Origin: Agapetus fuscipes
Lineage: Eukaryota; Arthropoda; Insecta; Trichoptera; Glossosomatidae
Direction: 5' to 3'
Assembly (NCBI GenBank): GCA_951799405.1
Contig: OX637361.1
Coordinates: 4,611,156 to 4,675,155, forward strand
Length of the DNA stretch: 64,000 nucleotides
Shown: positions 10,516 through 21,048 of the stretch, piece after piece
How the letters are laid out: each line of letters begins with the position of its first letter
Position numbering within the stretch: position 1 is the stretch's first letter
Position numbers and translations under genes: made by a program
Notes under the pieces: generated by a model
What the model saw: only the letters and a program-made list of their open reading frames with translations
Databases searched by the model: none
Told to the model about the DNA's origin: nothing

Positions 10516-10743
10516 CGAGCTTGGTTACGCTACAAAGTGCCAATACTCAAGCAAGACCCAGTTGCTGTAAGGCTGGATGGACCTTTTAGTGACCGGTCTT
10601 TGGTAAAGGTTTTATGATTTTTTTCAACCCATCGAAGAGAATATTAGAATATAAGTGGACGTTTTTATTGCTCCGCCGGGATCCGAATTCACAACCTTCC
10701 ATTAACGAGTCCGAAGTGTTGCCACTGGACTACGGACCGGTCT
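10516..10743 (-). repeat. SINE-C
   Basis: The minus strand starts GACCGGTCCGTAGTCCAGTG, with box-B-like region (GAATTCGGATCCCGGCGGAG) and body to CCAAGCTCGTAAAC. The final ~45 bp shared with LINE-D are absent. Confidence 0.85.
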
Positions 10744-10744
10744 A

Positions 10745-11604
10745 AGAAGACTTTTTAAATGGTTTAAAAATTAAAACTTTTTTTTACGAATAAAAAAATA
10801 AAGTTTAATTTTCATTTAACCAACCACCATCAAATGTACAGAATCGCGTTAATTCTTTAACCTCTAAAATTCAACCGAAACTTTCATCCCAATTATATAT
10901 TTACATACTATTTAAAATAATGAACTTTCAAAGGCGCGTCGAGAAACGATTTGTATCTTATAAAATTCCATCTCAGAGTGCCTACCAACTCCGATCAAAG
11001 GGATCTGTATTCGAAGTATCAAAAACTTCAAGTTTAAACTCAAGCATAACGTTGTACCAAAAATGCCTAGAAACAAAAGCAGCGACTCAATTGAGCATTC
11101 AAGTTTCCATATATTTTTTGGAAAGACCATTTGTTTTGTACTTGGAGAACTCAAAGTTAAATATTATTTCAATTGCGATCAGAATCAATATCAGAGTTCG
11201 GTTTCAATTTGCGATCAGCCTTGGAAATTAAACGGAAAACGTTTGATAAATATCGTTCGGTAAACAAAAAACAGAAAACATGCCTTGTGATTGAAGATGA
11301 AAACTGAGATGGTTTTTCATGTACTGAAATGAAACATCTGTAACCTAAAAAGGGTAACTTAAGTAAACGAATAACTTGAATAAAATTGTTTGAATTATTT
11401 TTTTTGACATTTCATACATTTGCAGGTTAAAAATTTGAAATTTTAAAACACAGAATTCGTTTGAATGTAAAATAAGATAACCCACCTAAGTACTTATTTA
11501 ATTGTTTAAATCTGCAAAATAATTGAATTTTACTTGGTTTCTTAAATATTTTTTTTTATAAATTTTCTATTTACCGAGAACCTTAATTTATATCTGTGGC
11601 TGTT
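10745..11604. other. no recognised feature
   Basis: AT-rich. The open frames at 10912-11263 lie on both strands of the same DNA and show no known domain. Confidence 0.4.
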
Positions 11605-11732
11605 TTTTTTTTTAAATAGATTTATGAAGAGGTATGCCCTATTCTGCCTGGCCAGAAACAGGTATTAATATCATTAATTAAAAATTCATTATTTTATTGA
11701 ATTATTAATTAATAATTACCCAATAACATATG
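11605..11732 (-). repeat. SINE-D, 3' half (split by LINE-B)
   Basis: On the plus strand: T-run, AAATAGATTTATGAAGAGG, CTGCCTGGCCAGAAACAGG, the AT palindrome, then ACCCAATAACATATG at 11718-11732, where LINE-B starts. The family normally continues TTGAACCAGGGTCAAA. That continuation is at 14730. Confidence 0.85.
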
Positions 11733-14729
11733 ATGAATGGAATATTGCTACTTTGAATGTAAGAGGTATGAAAAATAAGGAAGAAGAACTATTGAAAGAG
11801 ATGAATGAGAGAAAAATTAAAATTTTATGTGTGACCGAAACTAAAATGAAAGGTGAAGGAGAGAAAGTTCTGAGTAATGGAAATTTGTTCATTTACTCAG
11901 GTGTGAAAGATGGATGTCCTAGACAGGGTGTTGGTGTAATTGTTAGTGAATGTGTGAAGAGCTATATCAGGAATTATGAATGGATCTCCCCTAGGATTCT
12001 CCTAGTAAGGATCAAGTACGACAGAACGAATTTTCTACTGATAGCATGCTATGCACCAGTAGATTCAGAATGTATGGAGATTAAAAATGAATTCTGGGAT
12101 ATGCTTGACGATAAAATCAGAATGAAAGACAAAGAAGAAAAGGTGATTCTACTTGGTGACATGAACGGATGGGTGGGTAGAAGAAAGGAAGAGTATGAAA
12201 GGGTAATAGGACCAAACGGAAGGGGTGTCATCAATGGCAGTGGGAGACGGCTTGTTGACATGTGTGTGGAGCATGGGATGTTTGTATCAAATACTTGGTA
12301 TAAGCATAAAGACGTGCACACATACACGTGGTATGGGCCAAATACTCGCACAGTCATTGACTACATATGTATGGAAGAATGTATGAGAGGTGCCATAAGA
12401 GATGTCAGAGTCTACCAAGGTATATCCGTGGGCTCAGACCATCATCTCTTGTGTGCAAAAGTAATGATAGGCGAAGTAAAAGATAGGAAAAGAACGAAAG
12501 TGATTAAGTTGAAAAGAGTGAAAGTGGAAAAATTAGATGATGAAAATGTCAGGGATGATTTTGAAGCTGAAGTAAGCCAGATTTTGAAATCGGATGAATG
12601 TAAGGAACTTGTGAAGAATGCATGTGTAGAAAAAATGTGGAAAACATTTAAAACATGTTTGGTTGAAAGCGCAAAGAAAGTATGCGGTGAAGTTACGATT
12701 GGGCATAAAAAAGGCAATGAATGGTGGAATGATCAGGTTAAACAAGCAGTGAAAGAGAAGAAAGAGAGCTATTTAAAATGGATTAATGACAGAAAGAATA
12801 AAGTGTTAGAGACTGAATACAAGGCGAAAAAATGGCTAGCGAAGAATGAAGTTCAAATGAGTAAGAGAAGAATGGAAGAAAAATTGAGTGAAAGAGCACA
12901 GAATGACTTCTCTGACAATAAAAAGATGTTCTGGAGCTGGGTGAGACAAAACAACGACAGTTGTAGGTCCACAACACCAGGAATCAAAAATGTCAGCGGA
13001 GACATTATGTGGAATAAAGACGATGTAAAAAAGAGATGGAAAGAATATTTTAATGAGGTTTTTGGTGAAGAAGAATGTGATTTAACTGTGAAAGGAGATT
13101 ATGATGAGGGTAATGTTTTGAAAATATCGAAAGAAGAAGTAAGAAAGGTCATAAAGGAATTAAAGAATGGGAAAGCGGCAAGTGTGGATGGTGTGAGACC
13201 TGAGATGATGAAAGCGGGAGGAGAATGTGTGATTGAATGGATGAAAGAGCTTTGCGAATTGTGTGTTAGCGTCAAGGAGGTTCCATCGGACTGGAGAGAG
13301 GCGGTCATTGTGCCAATTTACAAAGGTAAAGGTGACAAAAAAGACTGCCGTAACTTCAGACCGATTAGCCTTCTTAGTGTGCCAGGTAAAGTGCTATGCA
13401 AGATTCTTATCCATAGGGTAAGATTATCCACCCAGGAGAAGGTCTCAGATATACAATCTGGCTTTATGCCGGAAAGAGGTTGCGTAGACCAGATATTCGC
13501 GCTTCGACAGATAGTCGAAAAACAGCTGGCCGTAAATAAAAAGGTCTACGCGGCTTTTGTAGATCTTGAGAAAGCCTTCGACTCGGTGGATAGAAGTATG
13601 ATGTGGTGTGTGCTTGAGAGGTATGGTGTGAACAAAGCACTTCTGAACGCGATACGCGCCATCTATATAAATAGCAGGGCGTGTGTCAGGGTGGATGGAG
13701 AATACAGCGAGTATTTTAATGTGTACAAGGGTGTGAGACAGGGTTGCATAATGAGCCCATGGTTATTCAATATAATCATGGATCATTGTGTTAAACAAGC
13801 GAATCTGGAAGGGCATGGCATACAGATTGGAGAGAGAAAAGTCGGAGTTCTGCTTTATGCTGATGACGCAGTATTAATTGCTGATTCAGCAGCGGAACTT
13901 CAGGCAATGCTCTCTAATCTGAACCATGCTCTGTGTGTGAACAAGTTGAAAATTAATGCAAGTAAGACGAAAGTACTGATTTTTGACAGAACGGATGAAA
14001 ATGAAGAATGCACGTTTATGTTGAATGGTACGAAAGTTGAAATTGTGGATGAATTTAGATACTTGGGAAGTTTGTTTGAAAAGAATGGAAAGATGACAAG
14101 AGAACTTGAGAATAGGGTGTGCAAGGGAAAGCAAGTGGTCGGTGCAATAGGAAGAATAGCAAAGAACAAGCGATTGACGATGGATCTGAGAATGGCGGTA
14201 CACAATGGAATATTGTTACCGACTTTGATGTATGGAAGTGAAGCATGGACAGTGAACGATAGCGAAATGAGTAAAGTATGTACGGTGGAAATGAAGCATT
14301 TGAGAAGCATGACAGGAAAAACTCTGAGGGATAGAGTTAGGAATGAATGGGTAAAAAAAGAATGTAATTTGAAAGAGGATGTGAAAGTTAAGGTACAAAA
14401 GAATGTGATGAGATGGTTTGGGCATGTGGAAAGAATGAATGATGATAGACTGACAAAGTATGTATACAAAGAAAGTGTGAAAGGAAAAAGAGGGAAGGGA
14501 CGACCGAGAAAAGTATGGAGTGATCAGATTGAGGAGATTGTGAAAGAATGGGATATACAAAGTGAGCGTAAAAGAAGAAAATGCATGAAAAAGGTGATGG
14601 ATATGAATGAATTGAAAGAGGTATGTAAGGATAGGAAAAAATGGAGGCAACTCTGCAGAGGCTCTGGCCACCCCTAGCGGAATGGCGACAGAGTTACAGT
14701 TACAGTTACAGTTACAGTTACAGTTACAG
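11733..14729 (+). mobile_element. LINE-B, nearly complete copy inserted in SINE-D
   Basis: An APE-type non-LTR retrotransposon of about 3 kb: endonuclease, reverse transcriptase, C-terminal domain, a very short 3' UTR after the stop at 14677, and a tail of about six TTACAG units (14694-14729). SINE-D sequence stops at 11732 and resumes at 14730, so LINE-B landed inside it. No target duplication longer than a couple of bases is visible. Only the first few endonuclease residues and the 5' UTR appear to be missing. Confidence 0.9.
11753..14677 (+). CDS. LINE-B endonuclease-reverse transcriptase
   Basis: A single uninterrupted frame of 974 codons. Residues 1-230 form an APE-type endonuclease: TETK at 29-32 (metal-binding Glu), GDMNGWVG (catalytic Asp/Asn), VIDYICM, and SDHHLLC (catalytic Asp-His pair). 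A basic linker follows. Reverse transcriptase has NFRPISLLS, SGFMPERGCVDQIF, AFVDLEKAFDSVDR, GVRQGCIMSPWLF and catalytic YADD in VLLYADDAVL. The C-terminal part has RWFGHVERM and GKGRPRKVW, and no RNase H. It would nick the target and reverse-transcribe element RNA. The frame has no ATG at 11753 (TTG); it stays open upstream to about 11702 through WNIATLNVRGM, and the first in-frame ATG is at 11768. The true start is therefore lost or lies upstream. RTE-like by architecture (inference). Its intactness suggests recent activity. Confidence 0.9.
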   Translation: MNVRGMKNKEEELLKEMNERKIKILCVTETKMKGEGEKVLSNGNLFIYSGVKDGCPRQGVGVIVSECVKSYIRNYEWISPRILLVRIKYDRTNFLLIACYAPVDSECMEIKNEFWDMLDDKIRMKDKEEKVILLGDMNGWVGRRKEEYERVIGPNGRGVINGSGRRLVDMCVEHGMFVSNTWYKHKDVHTYTWYGPNTRTVIDYICMEECMRGAIRDVRVYQGISVGSDHHLLCAKVMIGEVKDRKRTKVIKLKRVKVEKLDDENVRDDFEAEVSQILKSDECKELVKNACVEKMWKTFKTCLVESAKKVCGEVTIGHKKGNEWWNDQVKQAVKEKKESYLKWINDRKNKVLETEYKAKKWLAKNEVQMSKRRMEEKLSERAQNDFSDNKKMFWSWVRQNNDSCRSTTPGIKNVSGDIMWNKDDVKKRWKEYFNEVFGEEECDLTVKGDYDEGNVLKISKEEVRKVIKELKNGKAASVDGVRPEMMKAGGECVIEWMKELCELCVSVKEVPSDWREAVIVPIYKGKGDKKDCRNFRPISLLSVPGKVLCKILIHRVRLSTQEKVSDIQSGFMPERGCVDQIFALRQIVEKQLAVNKKVYAAFVDLEKAFDSVDRSMMWCVLERYGVNKALLNAIRAIYINSRACVRVDGEYSEYFNVYKGVRQGCIMSPWLFNIIMDHCVKQANLEGHGIQIGERKVGVLLYADDAVLIADSAAELQAMLSNLNHALCVNKLKINASKTKVLIFDRTDENEECTFMLNGTKVEIVDEFRYLGSLFEKNGKMTRELENRVCKGKQVVGAIGRIAKNKRLTMDLRMAVHNGILLPTLMYGSEAWTVNDSEMSKVCTVEMKHLRSMTGKTLRDRVRNEWVKKECNLKEDVKVKVQKNVMRWFGHVERMNDDRLTKYVYKESVKGKRGKGRPRKVWSDQIEEIVKEWDIQSERKRRKCMKKVMDMNELKEVCKDRKKWRQLCRGSGHP

Positions 14730-14840
14730 AACCAGCTTCAAAGTTATGGTCAGATGACCCATGCGGGTATCGAACCAACGTTGTCTATTCCAAACACGCT
14801 AGAAAGATAAGCCCACTTGGCCCCCTCAGCCATAACACTG
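14730..14840 (-). repeat. SINE-D, 5' half (split by LINE-B)
   Basis: Resumes with AACCAGCTTCAAAGTTATGG, then CCATGCGGGTATCGAACCAA (box-B-like region in reverse) and the tRNA-like head. Compare the unbroken copy at 63609-63830. Confidence 0.8.
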
Positions 14841-14947
14841 ACAAAAACTGACTGTTAAATGCTTTAAACCAGAAAAAATCCTGATTATCGGGAATCCATT
14901 TTTTTTATTTACCAAGGATGACGTCACATAGCCGAGGAATATTTTAG

Positions 14948-15469
14948 CCCTACACTGCATACTGTTACATATTTGTAACATCACTTTAAAATCCTACTTT
15001 CACTGTGAAAAATATTTTTTTCTCACTTCAGTGCTATATTATCATATAGGCTACATCTCTCTGCCCACTGTGGTAAGGTTTAAACTTGCTCAACAAAAAT
15101 ATTGTGTGTGAATATGACTCCATTACTGTGGCTTGACCAATGGGCTTGACAAAACTTCAAAATACGTGCCGTGGACGCTCTTGCTTTTTATTTTTTTAAG
15201 TGGTTTATTTACAGTTCACAGTGATAAAAACTATTTCTTATGACGAAACAAGGTCCATAAATGAGTATTCAAATATTTCTATATTAAATAGCGTCCGAAA
15301 ATAATGTCTTATAGTACAAGTTATGATTTTTGTGAAAAAAATTTTTTCTACAAAAAAGTACAAAAAAAATGTTTTTTGATTTTTTTACTATTTTTCCCAT
15401 TATTGATGTGGGATAATACAGCCAAATACATGTTTTTTTTGCATTTACAGAAAATCGTGCAGTGTAGGG
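14948..15469. mobile_element. piggyBac-like MITE
   Basis: Begins CCCTACACTGCA and ends TGCAGTGTAGGG, a 12-bp perfect terminal inverted repeat. The right flank is TTAA (15470-15473) and the left flank is TTAG (14944-14947), one base from TTAA. Length 522 bp, no coding frame. Ends of the CCCT...AGGG type with TTAA targets are typical of piggyBac elements. Confidence 0.72.
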
Positions 15470-15473
15470 TTAA

Positions 15474-15950
15474 ATAAACGGAACTCATAGTCAACGTGAT
15501 GGGGACCTGAGAACCCAATAATAATAATTATAATATCAGTATGCTACCATGCATTCTTCTAAATGCTAGTTTTCCAATTTTAATTATGCATTAATTTAAC
15601 TATTTTAAATAAGCCTGAATAACGTTTAAATACCTTTCATGAATGGGTATTTCAATCAATTATGAAATTCCAATCATAGTACTTTGTGGGAAAACATTTG
15701 GTACAATAGAGAAGCGCGCATATTCAGAGTCAGCCCTATACCAAACTCCCACCTTTTCATTCGAGTTAAACTCTAATATTGCTATCCACAAAACGTTTCA
15801 TCCATAGCTAATCCATGGATCATCGTGTTTTTGTTTGGTAAATTGGACTTAGGTGGAGGATGAACTATAGATTTGTTGTGTTTGAATTGCTCTGCAAATA
15901 TCTATCTATAATCACTAAAATCTAAATTGCAAAGGTATATATATATTGGA
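15474..15950. other. no recognised feature
   Basis: AT-rich, no family recognised. Confidence 0.4.
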
Positions 15951-15951
15951 C

Positions 15952-16228
15952 CGGTCCGTTCCAGTGGCAACACTTCGGACTCGTAAATGGAAAATTTTTG
16001 TGGATTCGGATCCCGGCGGAGCACAAAAAATATACCATTTATATTTCGATTGTGCTCTTCGCTGAGTTGAAAAATTCATACACCTTCACCAAAGACCGGC
16101 CACTGAAAGGTCCATCCAACCTTACAACAACTGGGTCTTGCTTGAGAAATGGTGCTTTCTACAGCGACGACCAAGCTCGCAGAGGGCTCTTGAGGTGTGA
16201 TGCTCACAAAAACAGCGCTCACCAACTA
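15952..16228 (+). repeat. SINE-C, full length
   Basis: Head GACCGGTCCGTTCCAGTGG, CCCGGCGGAGCAC, body, and the complete 3' end (GAGGGCTCTTGAGGTGTGAT, then ACAGCGCTCACCAA) that is shared with LINE-D. Confidence 0.9.
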
Positions 16229-16755
16229 TTTTTTTTAACTTTAAAGAAATTACAAATTCATACATGGCTGCTCAGTGTAGTATTGACTGTGAATAGAGCT
16301 GTTTTTATCCAGCCAATATATTGTTTGTTTCAGAATAATGCAACGCAGTAGGAGTAAATGAATCCTTCCATTTCCGCTATTGGTTTTTTAATTAAAATAA
16401 TCAATGTGTAAGTGCAGTGGCAGTGTTTGCATAGCAATTTCGTATGGTGGTTGCTTAGTGAGAACCATGCATGAAAAAAATGGTAAATAATAACATTTTT
16501 TTTGTTTTCAATAACTGGACCCGTTACAAAGAATTGCACAAAAAAGTTACTTTATGGATTGTTGTACAAAAACCAATCAAATATAATATAATATTTTGAA
16601 CCTTCACATATAGGAACGTTTTTTCTCTTTCTCATTTTAACCAATGTATTACTAGCCTACTTGGCTCAGTTTTTTTATCAACCAATTGTTCTAATGTTAA
16701 CAATATTTCCAATAGCTCCAATACTTTCAATAGTTTCAATCTATAATGCATCTAT
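16229..16755. other. no recognised feature
   Basis: No family or domain recognised. A stretch near 16700 is a run of AATA/CAATA variants. Confidence 0.35.
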
Positions 16756-16756
16756 A

Positions 16757-16911
16757 AATAATCTAAGTTGCAAAGATATATTACATAAGGATTTATATAA
16801 CATGCACTCCTACAAGCAGACACGTACAAATTCGAGCTAACACATGCCGCATAAATCTCAACTGAATAGGGGCCCTGCAGCTCGTGCTGACCTTTCCTGA
16901 AACAGGGGTGA
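16757..16911 (-). repeat. SINE-A 3' part, head-to-head partner
   Basis: The minus-strand copy runs from its tail (16757) to CCCTGTTTCAGGAAAGG and stops at 16911, where a plus-strand copy starts. Confidence 0.8.
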
Positions 16912-17170
16912 CTTATAAGTTGGTATGCGGCTGACCACCCATACTGTAAAAAAATGGTTCACTTTGCCAATATCACCCCTGTTTCAGGGAAGGACGGCAA
17001 GAGTTGCAGGGCTTGTGTTCATTTGAGATTGGGTTTTTATAATGTAGGTCCACATGCAGCATGTGTTAGCGCGTCTGCGTTATTATACATGTCTGCTTGT
17101 GGGAATGCATTTAATATAAATTTTAAATGATATATATCTTTGCAGCTTAGATTAGATTAGATTAGATTAG
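16912..17170 (+). repeat. SINE-A, full length
   Basis: Starts GACTTATAAGTTGGTATGCG, ends GCAGCTTAGATTAGATTAG at about 17170. Followed by a short minus-strand piece (17171-17241) of the same family. Confidence 0.9.
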
Positions 17171-17241
17171 GGATGGCATTGGAAAAGTAAACCATTTTTT
17201 GCAATATGGATGGTCAGCCTGATAACAAAATTTAAGTCAAG
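17171..17241 (-). repeat. SINE-A 5' fragment
   Basis: The minus strand starts CTTGACTTAAATTTTG and includes the TGGTTTACTTTTCCAATGCC block. Confidence 0.65.
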
Positions 17242-17284
17242 GAACCAATGATCGTAGGTTACAAAATTAACAGTAGTATCTTGA

Positions 17285-17510
17285 ACCAAAATTGCCCTTC
17301 TATTGCATAAAGTTCCTGAAATACCCTGAAATCATACTAAGTTGCTGAAATAATCTTAAATGATCCTGAAGTATTACTTACTTCCTTATTTGATTCAACC
17401 ATTCACATGTTTAAGAAACAGACCATTGGAATTGAATAACACTTCCTGAAATACCAAATCAAGTTCCTGAAATACCCTGAAATGAACCTGAAATATGATC
17501 CTTCTTTTAA
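17285..17510. repeat. dispersed CCTGAAAT motif cluster
   Basis: GTTCCTGAAATACCCTGAAA occurs twice (near 17308 and 17465) with further CCTGAAAT/CCTGAAGT units between. Irregular spacing, probably a decayed tandem repeat. Confidence 0.4.
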
Positions 17511-17869
17511 TCAATCAATAACATCTTCAACGGGGAAAAAACTGAATATGAATCTGAAATGTTAACATATCCTTGGAAAAACCTTTATTTTTCCAACTCT
17601 TCATTTCAATACCTTGTCCCCTGAAATTGCACTGTACAGTGTTCACTGTACCCACACTCCACAGAGTGAGTATTTATTTTCAGGATGTGTCCGTCCAGGC
17701 TTTTAGTTCCTGCATTAGCCGTGGGTCCGCCCTAAGCCTCGCTAAGCCTCCCCTCCAGTATTTAGAGAGCCCCAGTACAAGTGCACTCCCCTTCCACACA
17801 CAATCTTACCAGGACCTTTAAGTGGGGGATTAGGACGGGACATCTTGCTTGTCTAATTTCCAGTACTAA

Positions 17870-18185
17870 TACATGAAGCAAGTAACTTGGGCAATTCTTA
17901 TTTACCACGTATCGAAGCAAATAGAGCTTCTGCCTACCATTAAGCAGAGAAAACTGATGTACTTCGGTCACATTTTGAGAAATGAGAAATGCCGTCTCCT
18001 TCATCTTATCATACAGGGTAAGATTGAAGGGAGAAGATCTCAGGGAGGCCTGAAAAACCTGCGACAGTGGTTCAGCAGAAACACCAAGTCCCTGCTTCGA
18101 GCCGCAGCATCCAAAGTCAAAAAAGCCACGATGATCGCCGATCTTCAATAGAAGTGGCACGAAAACAAGAAGAAGAAGCAAATAA
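17870..18185 (+). pseudogene. LINE-C C-terminal fragment
   Basis: The frame to the stop at 18151 reads ELLPTIKQRKLMYFGHILRN, then LIIQGKIEGRRSQGG and LRAAASKVKKATMIADLQ. This block is a frequent C-terminal region of insect-type non-LTR elements with an FGHxxR motif. A short deletion relative to the copy at 23868 removes the second arginine-rich part. Tail AAGAAGAAGAAG. The catalytic reverse transcriptase is missing. Confidence 0.8.
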
Positions 18186-18251
18186 CCTGTCGCTGTGGCT
18201 TTGTCACTAAATCTAATCTGAATCACCGTTCCACTAAACACAACTGACATT

Positions 18252-18343
18252 TGACCCGTCCGTAGTCAAGTGGTTAGCGCTCCGGACTCGTAAACGGAAG
18301 GTTTTATTTTCGATATATGCTCATCGTTGGGTTGAAAAAATCA
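18252..18343 (+). repeat. SINE-C 5' fragment
   Basis: CCGTCCGTAGTCAAGTGGTT, ACTCGTAAACGGAAGG, then GCTCATCGTTGGGTTG. The box-B region is deleted. Confidence 0.7.
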
Positions 18344-18462
18344 AGATTTTAAAGTTCTCATTATGGACAGTTGTTTGATTCACTCTATCGGTCCCGCAAT
18401 CCGGAATTCACGGTAACCAAAATTAGTGTGTGTTTTACGGCGTGGCTGCATCAACCTGATGG

Positions 18463-18605
18463 TACCACTCTCTTCTGACCTCACTGAATGCTCCCTTACA
18501 CTCATATCAACAGGAAAAACATGTCTGCCAGACATGACAGAGCCATACCATTGAGGGCTTTAAAAACCATCAAACACACGGTAGCCCACCCTTTCAAGAA
18601 AATGA
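18463..18605 (-). pseudogene. LINE-D fragment
   Basis: Minus-strand codons give VGYRVCLMVFKALNG, then SCLADMFF, equivalent to the better copy at 59242-59586. Stops and shifts are present. Confidence 0.7.
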
Positions 18606-18679
18606 AGTCAATGTAGTTTTTTCATCAGCAAAGTTGTGTTCTATTCATTTGCTTTTGTCGTGTTTACCTAGTCTGATAC

Positions 18680-18742
18680 TTTGGTGAGCGCTGTTTTTGT
18701 AGAATCACACCTCAAAAGCCCTCTGCAAGCTTGGTTAGTGCT
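18680..18742 (-). repeat. SINE-C 3' fragment
   Basis: TTGGTGAGCGCTGTTTTTGT then CACACCTCAAAAGCCC: the 3' end only. Confidence 0.7.
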
Positions 18743-18749
18743 TCACAAA

Positions 18750-19158
18750 AAAAACATTTTTATTCAACTCCGAGTAGATATTTTGATTAAGTTACCGACT
18801 CCCATTAATGTATTTTTGCTGCTTAAATTATAGATGTAGACAAACTAACTGTCATTGGTATAAGCAAGATATTTAAGAAAATCTGAAGCTGATAGATTAT
18901 TATCAGTTGAGGACGTACGCTGAAACACAGGCGTGACGTCAGCATTCCGTGTCTTTGTAAATATTCCGAAAAACTTGTACGGATTAACGCGGCGTCTTCA
19001 TAAGTTAATCCGGCCTCGCTAAGCTCGTCAGAAAGCTCCTTACGCAACATGTCAAAGTCTACTTACAACACGTGAAATTAAAGACAAGGATCTATGAGTC
19101 GCACAGAAGCACAGACGGCACCTAGGCGATTTTTTCGAAAACGAAATAAATATACGAA
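18750..19158. other. no recognised feature
   Basis: 18823-19050 has an open frame on the minus strand without a recognisable domain. Confidence 0.35.
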
Positions 19159-19160
19159 CT

Positions 19161-19822
19161 GTAACTGTAACTGTAACTCTGTCGCCATTCCCCTAGGGGT
19201 GGCCAGAGCCTCTGCAGAGTTGCCTCCATTTTTTCCTATCCTGACATACCTCTTTCAATTCCTTCATATCCATCACCTTTTTCATGCATTTTCTTCTTTT
19301 ACGCTCACTTTGTATATCCCATTCTTTCACAATCTCCCCAATCTGTTCACTCCATACTTTTCTCGGTCGTCCCTTCCCTCTTTTTCCTTTCACACTTTCT
19401 TTGTATACATACTTTGTCAGTCTATCATCTTTCATTCTTTTCACATGCCCAAACCATCTCATCACATTCTTTTGTACTTTAACTTTCACATCCTCTTTCA
19501 AATTACATTCTTTTTTTACCCATTCATTCCTAACTCTATCCCTCAAAGTTTTTCCTGTCATACTTCTCAAATGCTTCATTTCCACCGTACATACTTTACT
19601 CATTTCGCTATCATTTACTGTCCATGCTTCACTTCCATACATCAAAGTCGGTAACAATATGCCATTGTGTACCGCCATTCTCAGATCCATCGTCAATCGC
19701 TTGTTCTTTGCTATTCTTCCTATTGCACCGACCACTTGCTTTCCCTTGCACACCCTATTCTCAAGTTCTCTTGTCATCTTTCCATTCTTTTCAAACATAC
19801 TTCCCAAGTATCTAAATTCTAC
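19161..19822 (-). pseudogene. LINE-B 3' copy, 5'-truncated
   Basis: The minus-strand frame 19193-19807 (204 codons) matches LINE-B from about residue 770 to the end with only scattered changes (for example HVKRMKDDRL for HVERMNDDRL). It keeps the stop context and a tail read on the plus strand as CTGTAACTGTAACTGTAAC (19158-19175). Truncation is at about 19822, just upstream of the FRYLGS-like segment. No reverse transcriptase active site. Confidence 0.9.
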
Positions 19823-20039
19823 GAAATCATACGAAAATTATACGAAAATGATGAGAAAATAATGTGCTTTGTTTCCACGTATCTATCTCATTTAAAAAAA
19901 ACCTTGATTGCTGTTTTGGTAATATACGACATGTTTCGTACAATGTGACACGGTTGTATATATGATCTATATTACAATATATATATTACAACTAATTCAT
20001 ATTTTTCAGAAAAATTTTAGTATCGATCGGACATCGAAG

Positions 20040-20370
20040 GTTCGGTCGATAGCTTAGTTGATAGAGTGCTTGCATTCCATGCTGAGAGCTAGGTTTTGAA
20101 TCCCACCGAGGGTGTCAGAAATGATTTCGCATTTCGGTGTTTATTTCAAACCCAAAATATAATACCGGCAAGGTTTACTCAGCCTTCACAAGAAATGAGT
20201 AGCAGCCCTCTCGGGAGCTGGGAAACCCCCACTTCAACTGAAGTGGTTAGCGTTAGACCAGCCCCCTTACCTGTAAAAAATAAATAGGTTCAACTCGCCA
20301 CATGCTACACCTTCGGCGATAACGCGGCATGAAATTGCACTATATGTACGGCTTAGTTGCGCTTGAGCTT
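20040..20370 (+). repeat. SINE-B, full length
   Basis: Head GGTCGATAGCTTAGTTGATA, CCCACCGAGGGTGTCAGAAA, GTAATACCGGCAAGG-type block, CTTCAACTGAAGTGGTTAGC, CCCCCTTACCTGTAAAA, and end TGCACTATATGTACGGC. Confidence 0.9.
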
Positions 20371-20634
20371 TAGTATGTTTTTGACCTCTAGGTGAGTGTT
20401 GATATTTGAATGAAAGAGAGAGAGGGGGATGGTGTGAGAGAGACGGTATGAATTATTCGGCTTAGTGAGTATGATGCGGATGGAATTATGGGATTTGCAT
20501 ACATCGGCAGCGGCGCTTACCTGGGATGCGGCTGGCTACCTCGGCAGACAACATGCATTTGCTATTGTGCCATCATGCAGAGTTCAATGCGATACCACAA
20601 AGGTCACATCTATACAATATTTGACCTTGCAACG
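20371..20634. other. low-copy GC-richer spacer
   Basis: Lies between oppositely oriented SINE-B copies. Contains a GA-rich run (20420-20440), an octamer-like ATTTGCAT at 20491-20498 and GGCAGCGGCGCTTACCTGGG. Not repeated elsewhere in the window. Confidence 0.35.
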
Positions 20635-21022
20635 TGACTAAGCTACACATATAGTGTTACTTCTTGCCATGTTCTCCCCGAAGGGGTCGCATGTGGTGAG
20701 TCGAACCTACTTATTTTTACACAAAAGGGGGTCGAGCTTACGCCAATCACTTCAGTTGAAACGGGGGTTTTCCAGCTCCCGAGGGGGCTGTTACTCATTT
20801 CTTGTGAAAGTTGAGTATACATTGCCGGTACTTTTTTTTTTGATCGAAAATAAACACCGAAACGGGAAATCATTTCTGACACCCTCGGTGGGGATCGAAA
20901 CCTTGCTCTCGGCATCAACTGGGCTATATATATCGAATGGAGTTTGACGAGCTTGGTCGTCGCAACAAAACGCCAATTCTCAAGCAAGACCCAATTGCTG
21001 TAAGGCTGGATGGACCTTTTAA
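20635..21022 (-). repeat. SINE-C/SINE-B composite, inverted
   Basis: On the minus strand SINE-C sequence (AGCAATTGGGTCTTGCTTG, GACGACCAAGCTCG, at about 21022-20945) is followed by SINE-B (GCCGAGAGCAAGGTTTCGAT onward, to 20635). The SINE-B head has lost the CTTGCATTCC block at the junction. Confidence 0.8.
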
Positions 21023-21048
21023 AAATTAAATTAGGCTGATTTATTTGG

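Noticed and set aside
11753..11755. TTG as start codon of LINE-B
   Set aside because: The frame continues upstream through recognisable endonuclease codons, so 11753 is not a start.
12049..14671. Long minus-strand open frames opposite LINE-B (up to 189 codons)
   Set aside because: They are antisense shadows of the LINE-B coding frame, rich in Ser/Phe/His/Leu as expected from reversed Lys/Glu codons. The same holds opposite LINE-A and the fragments at 19161 and 37597.
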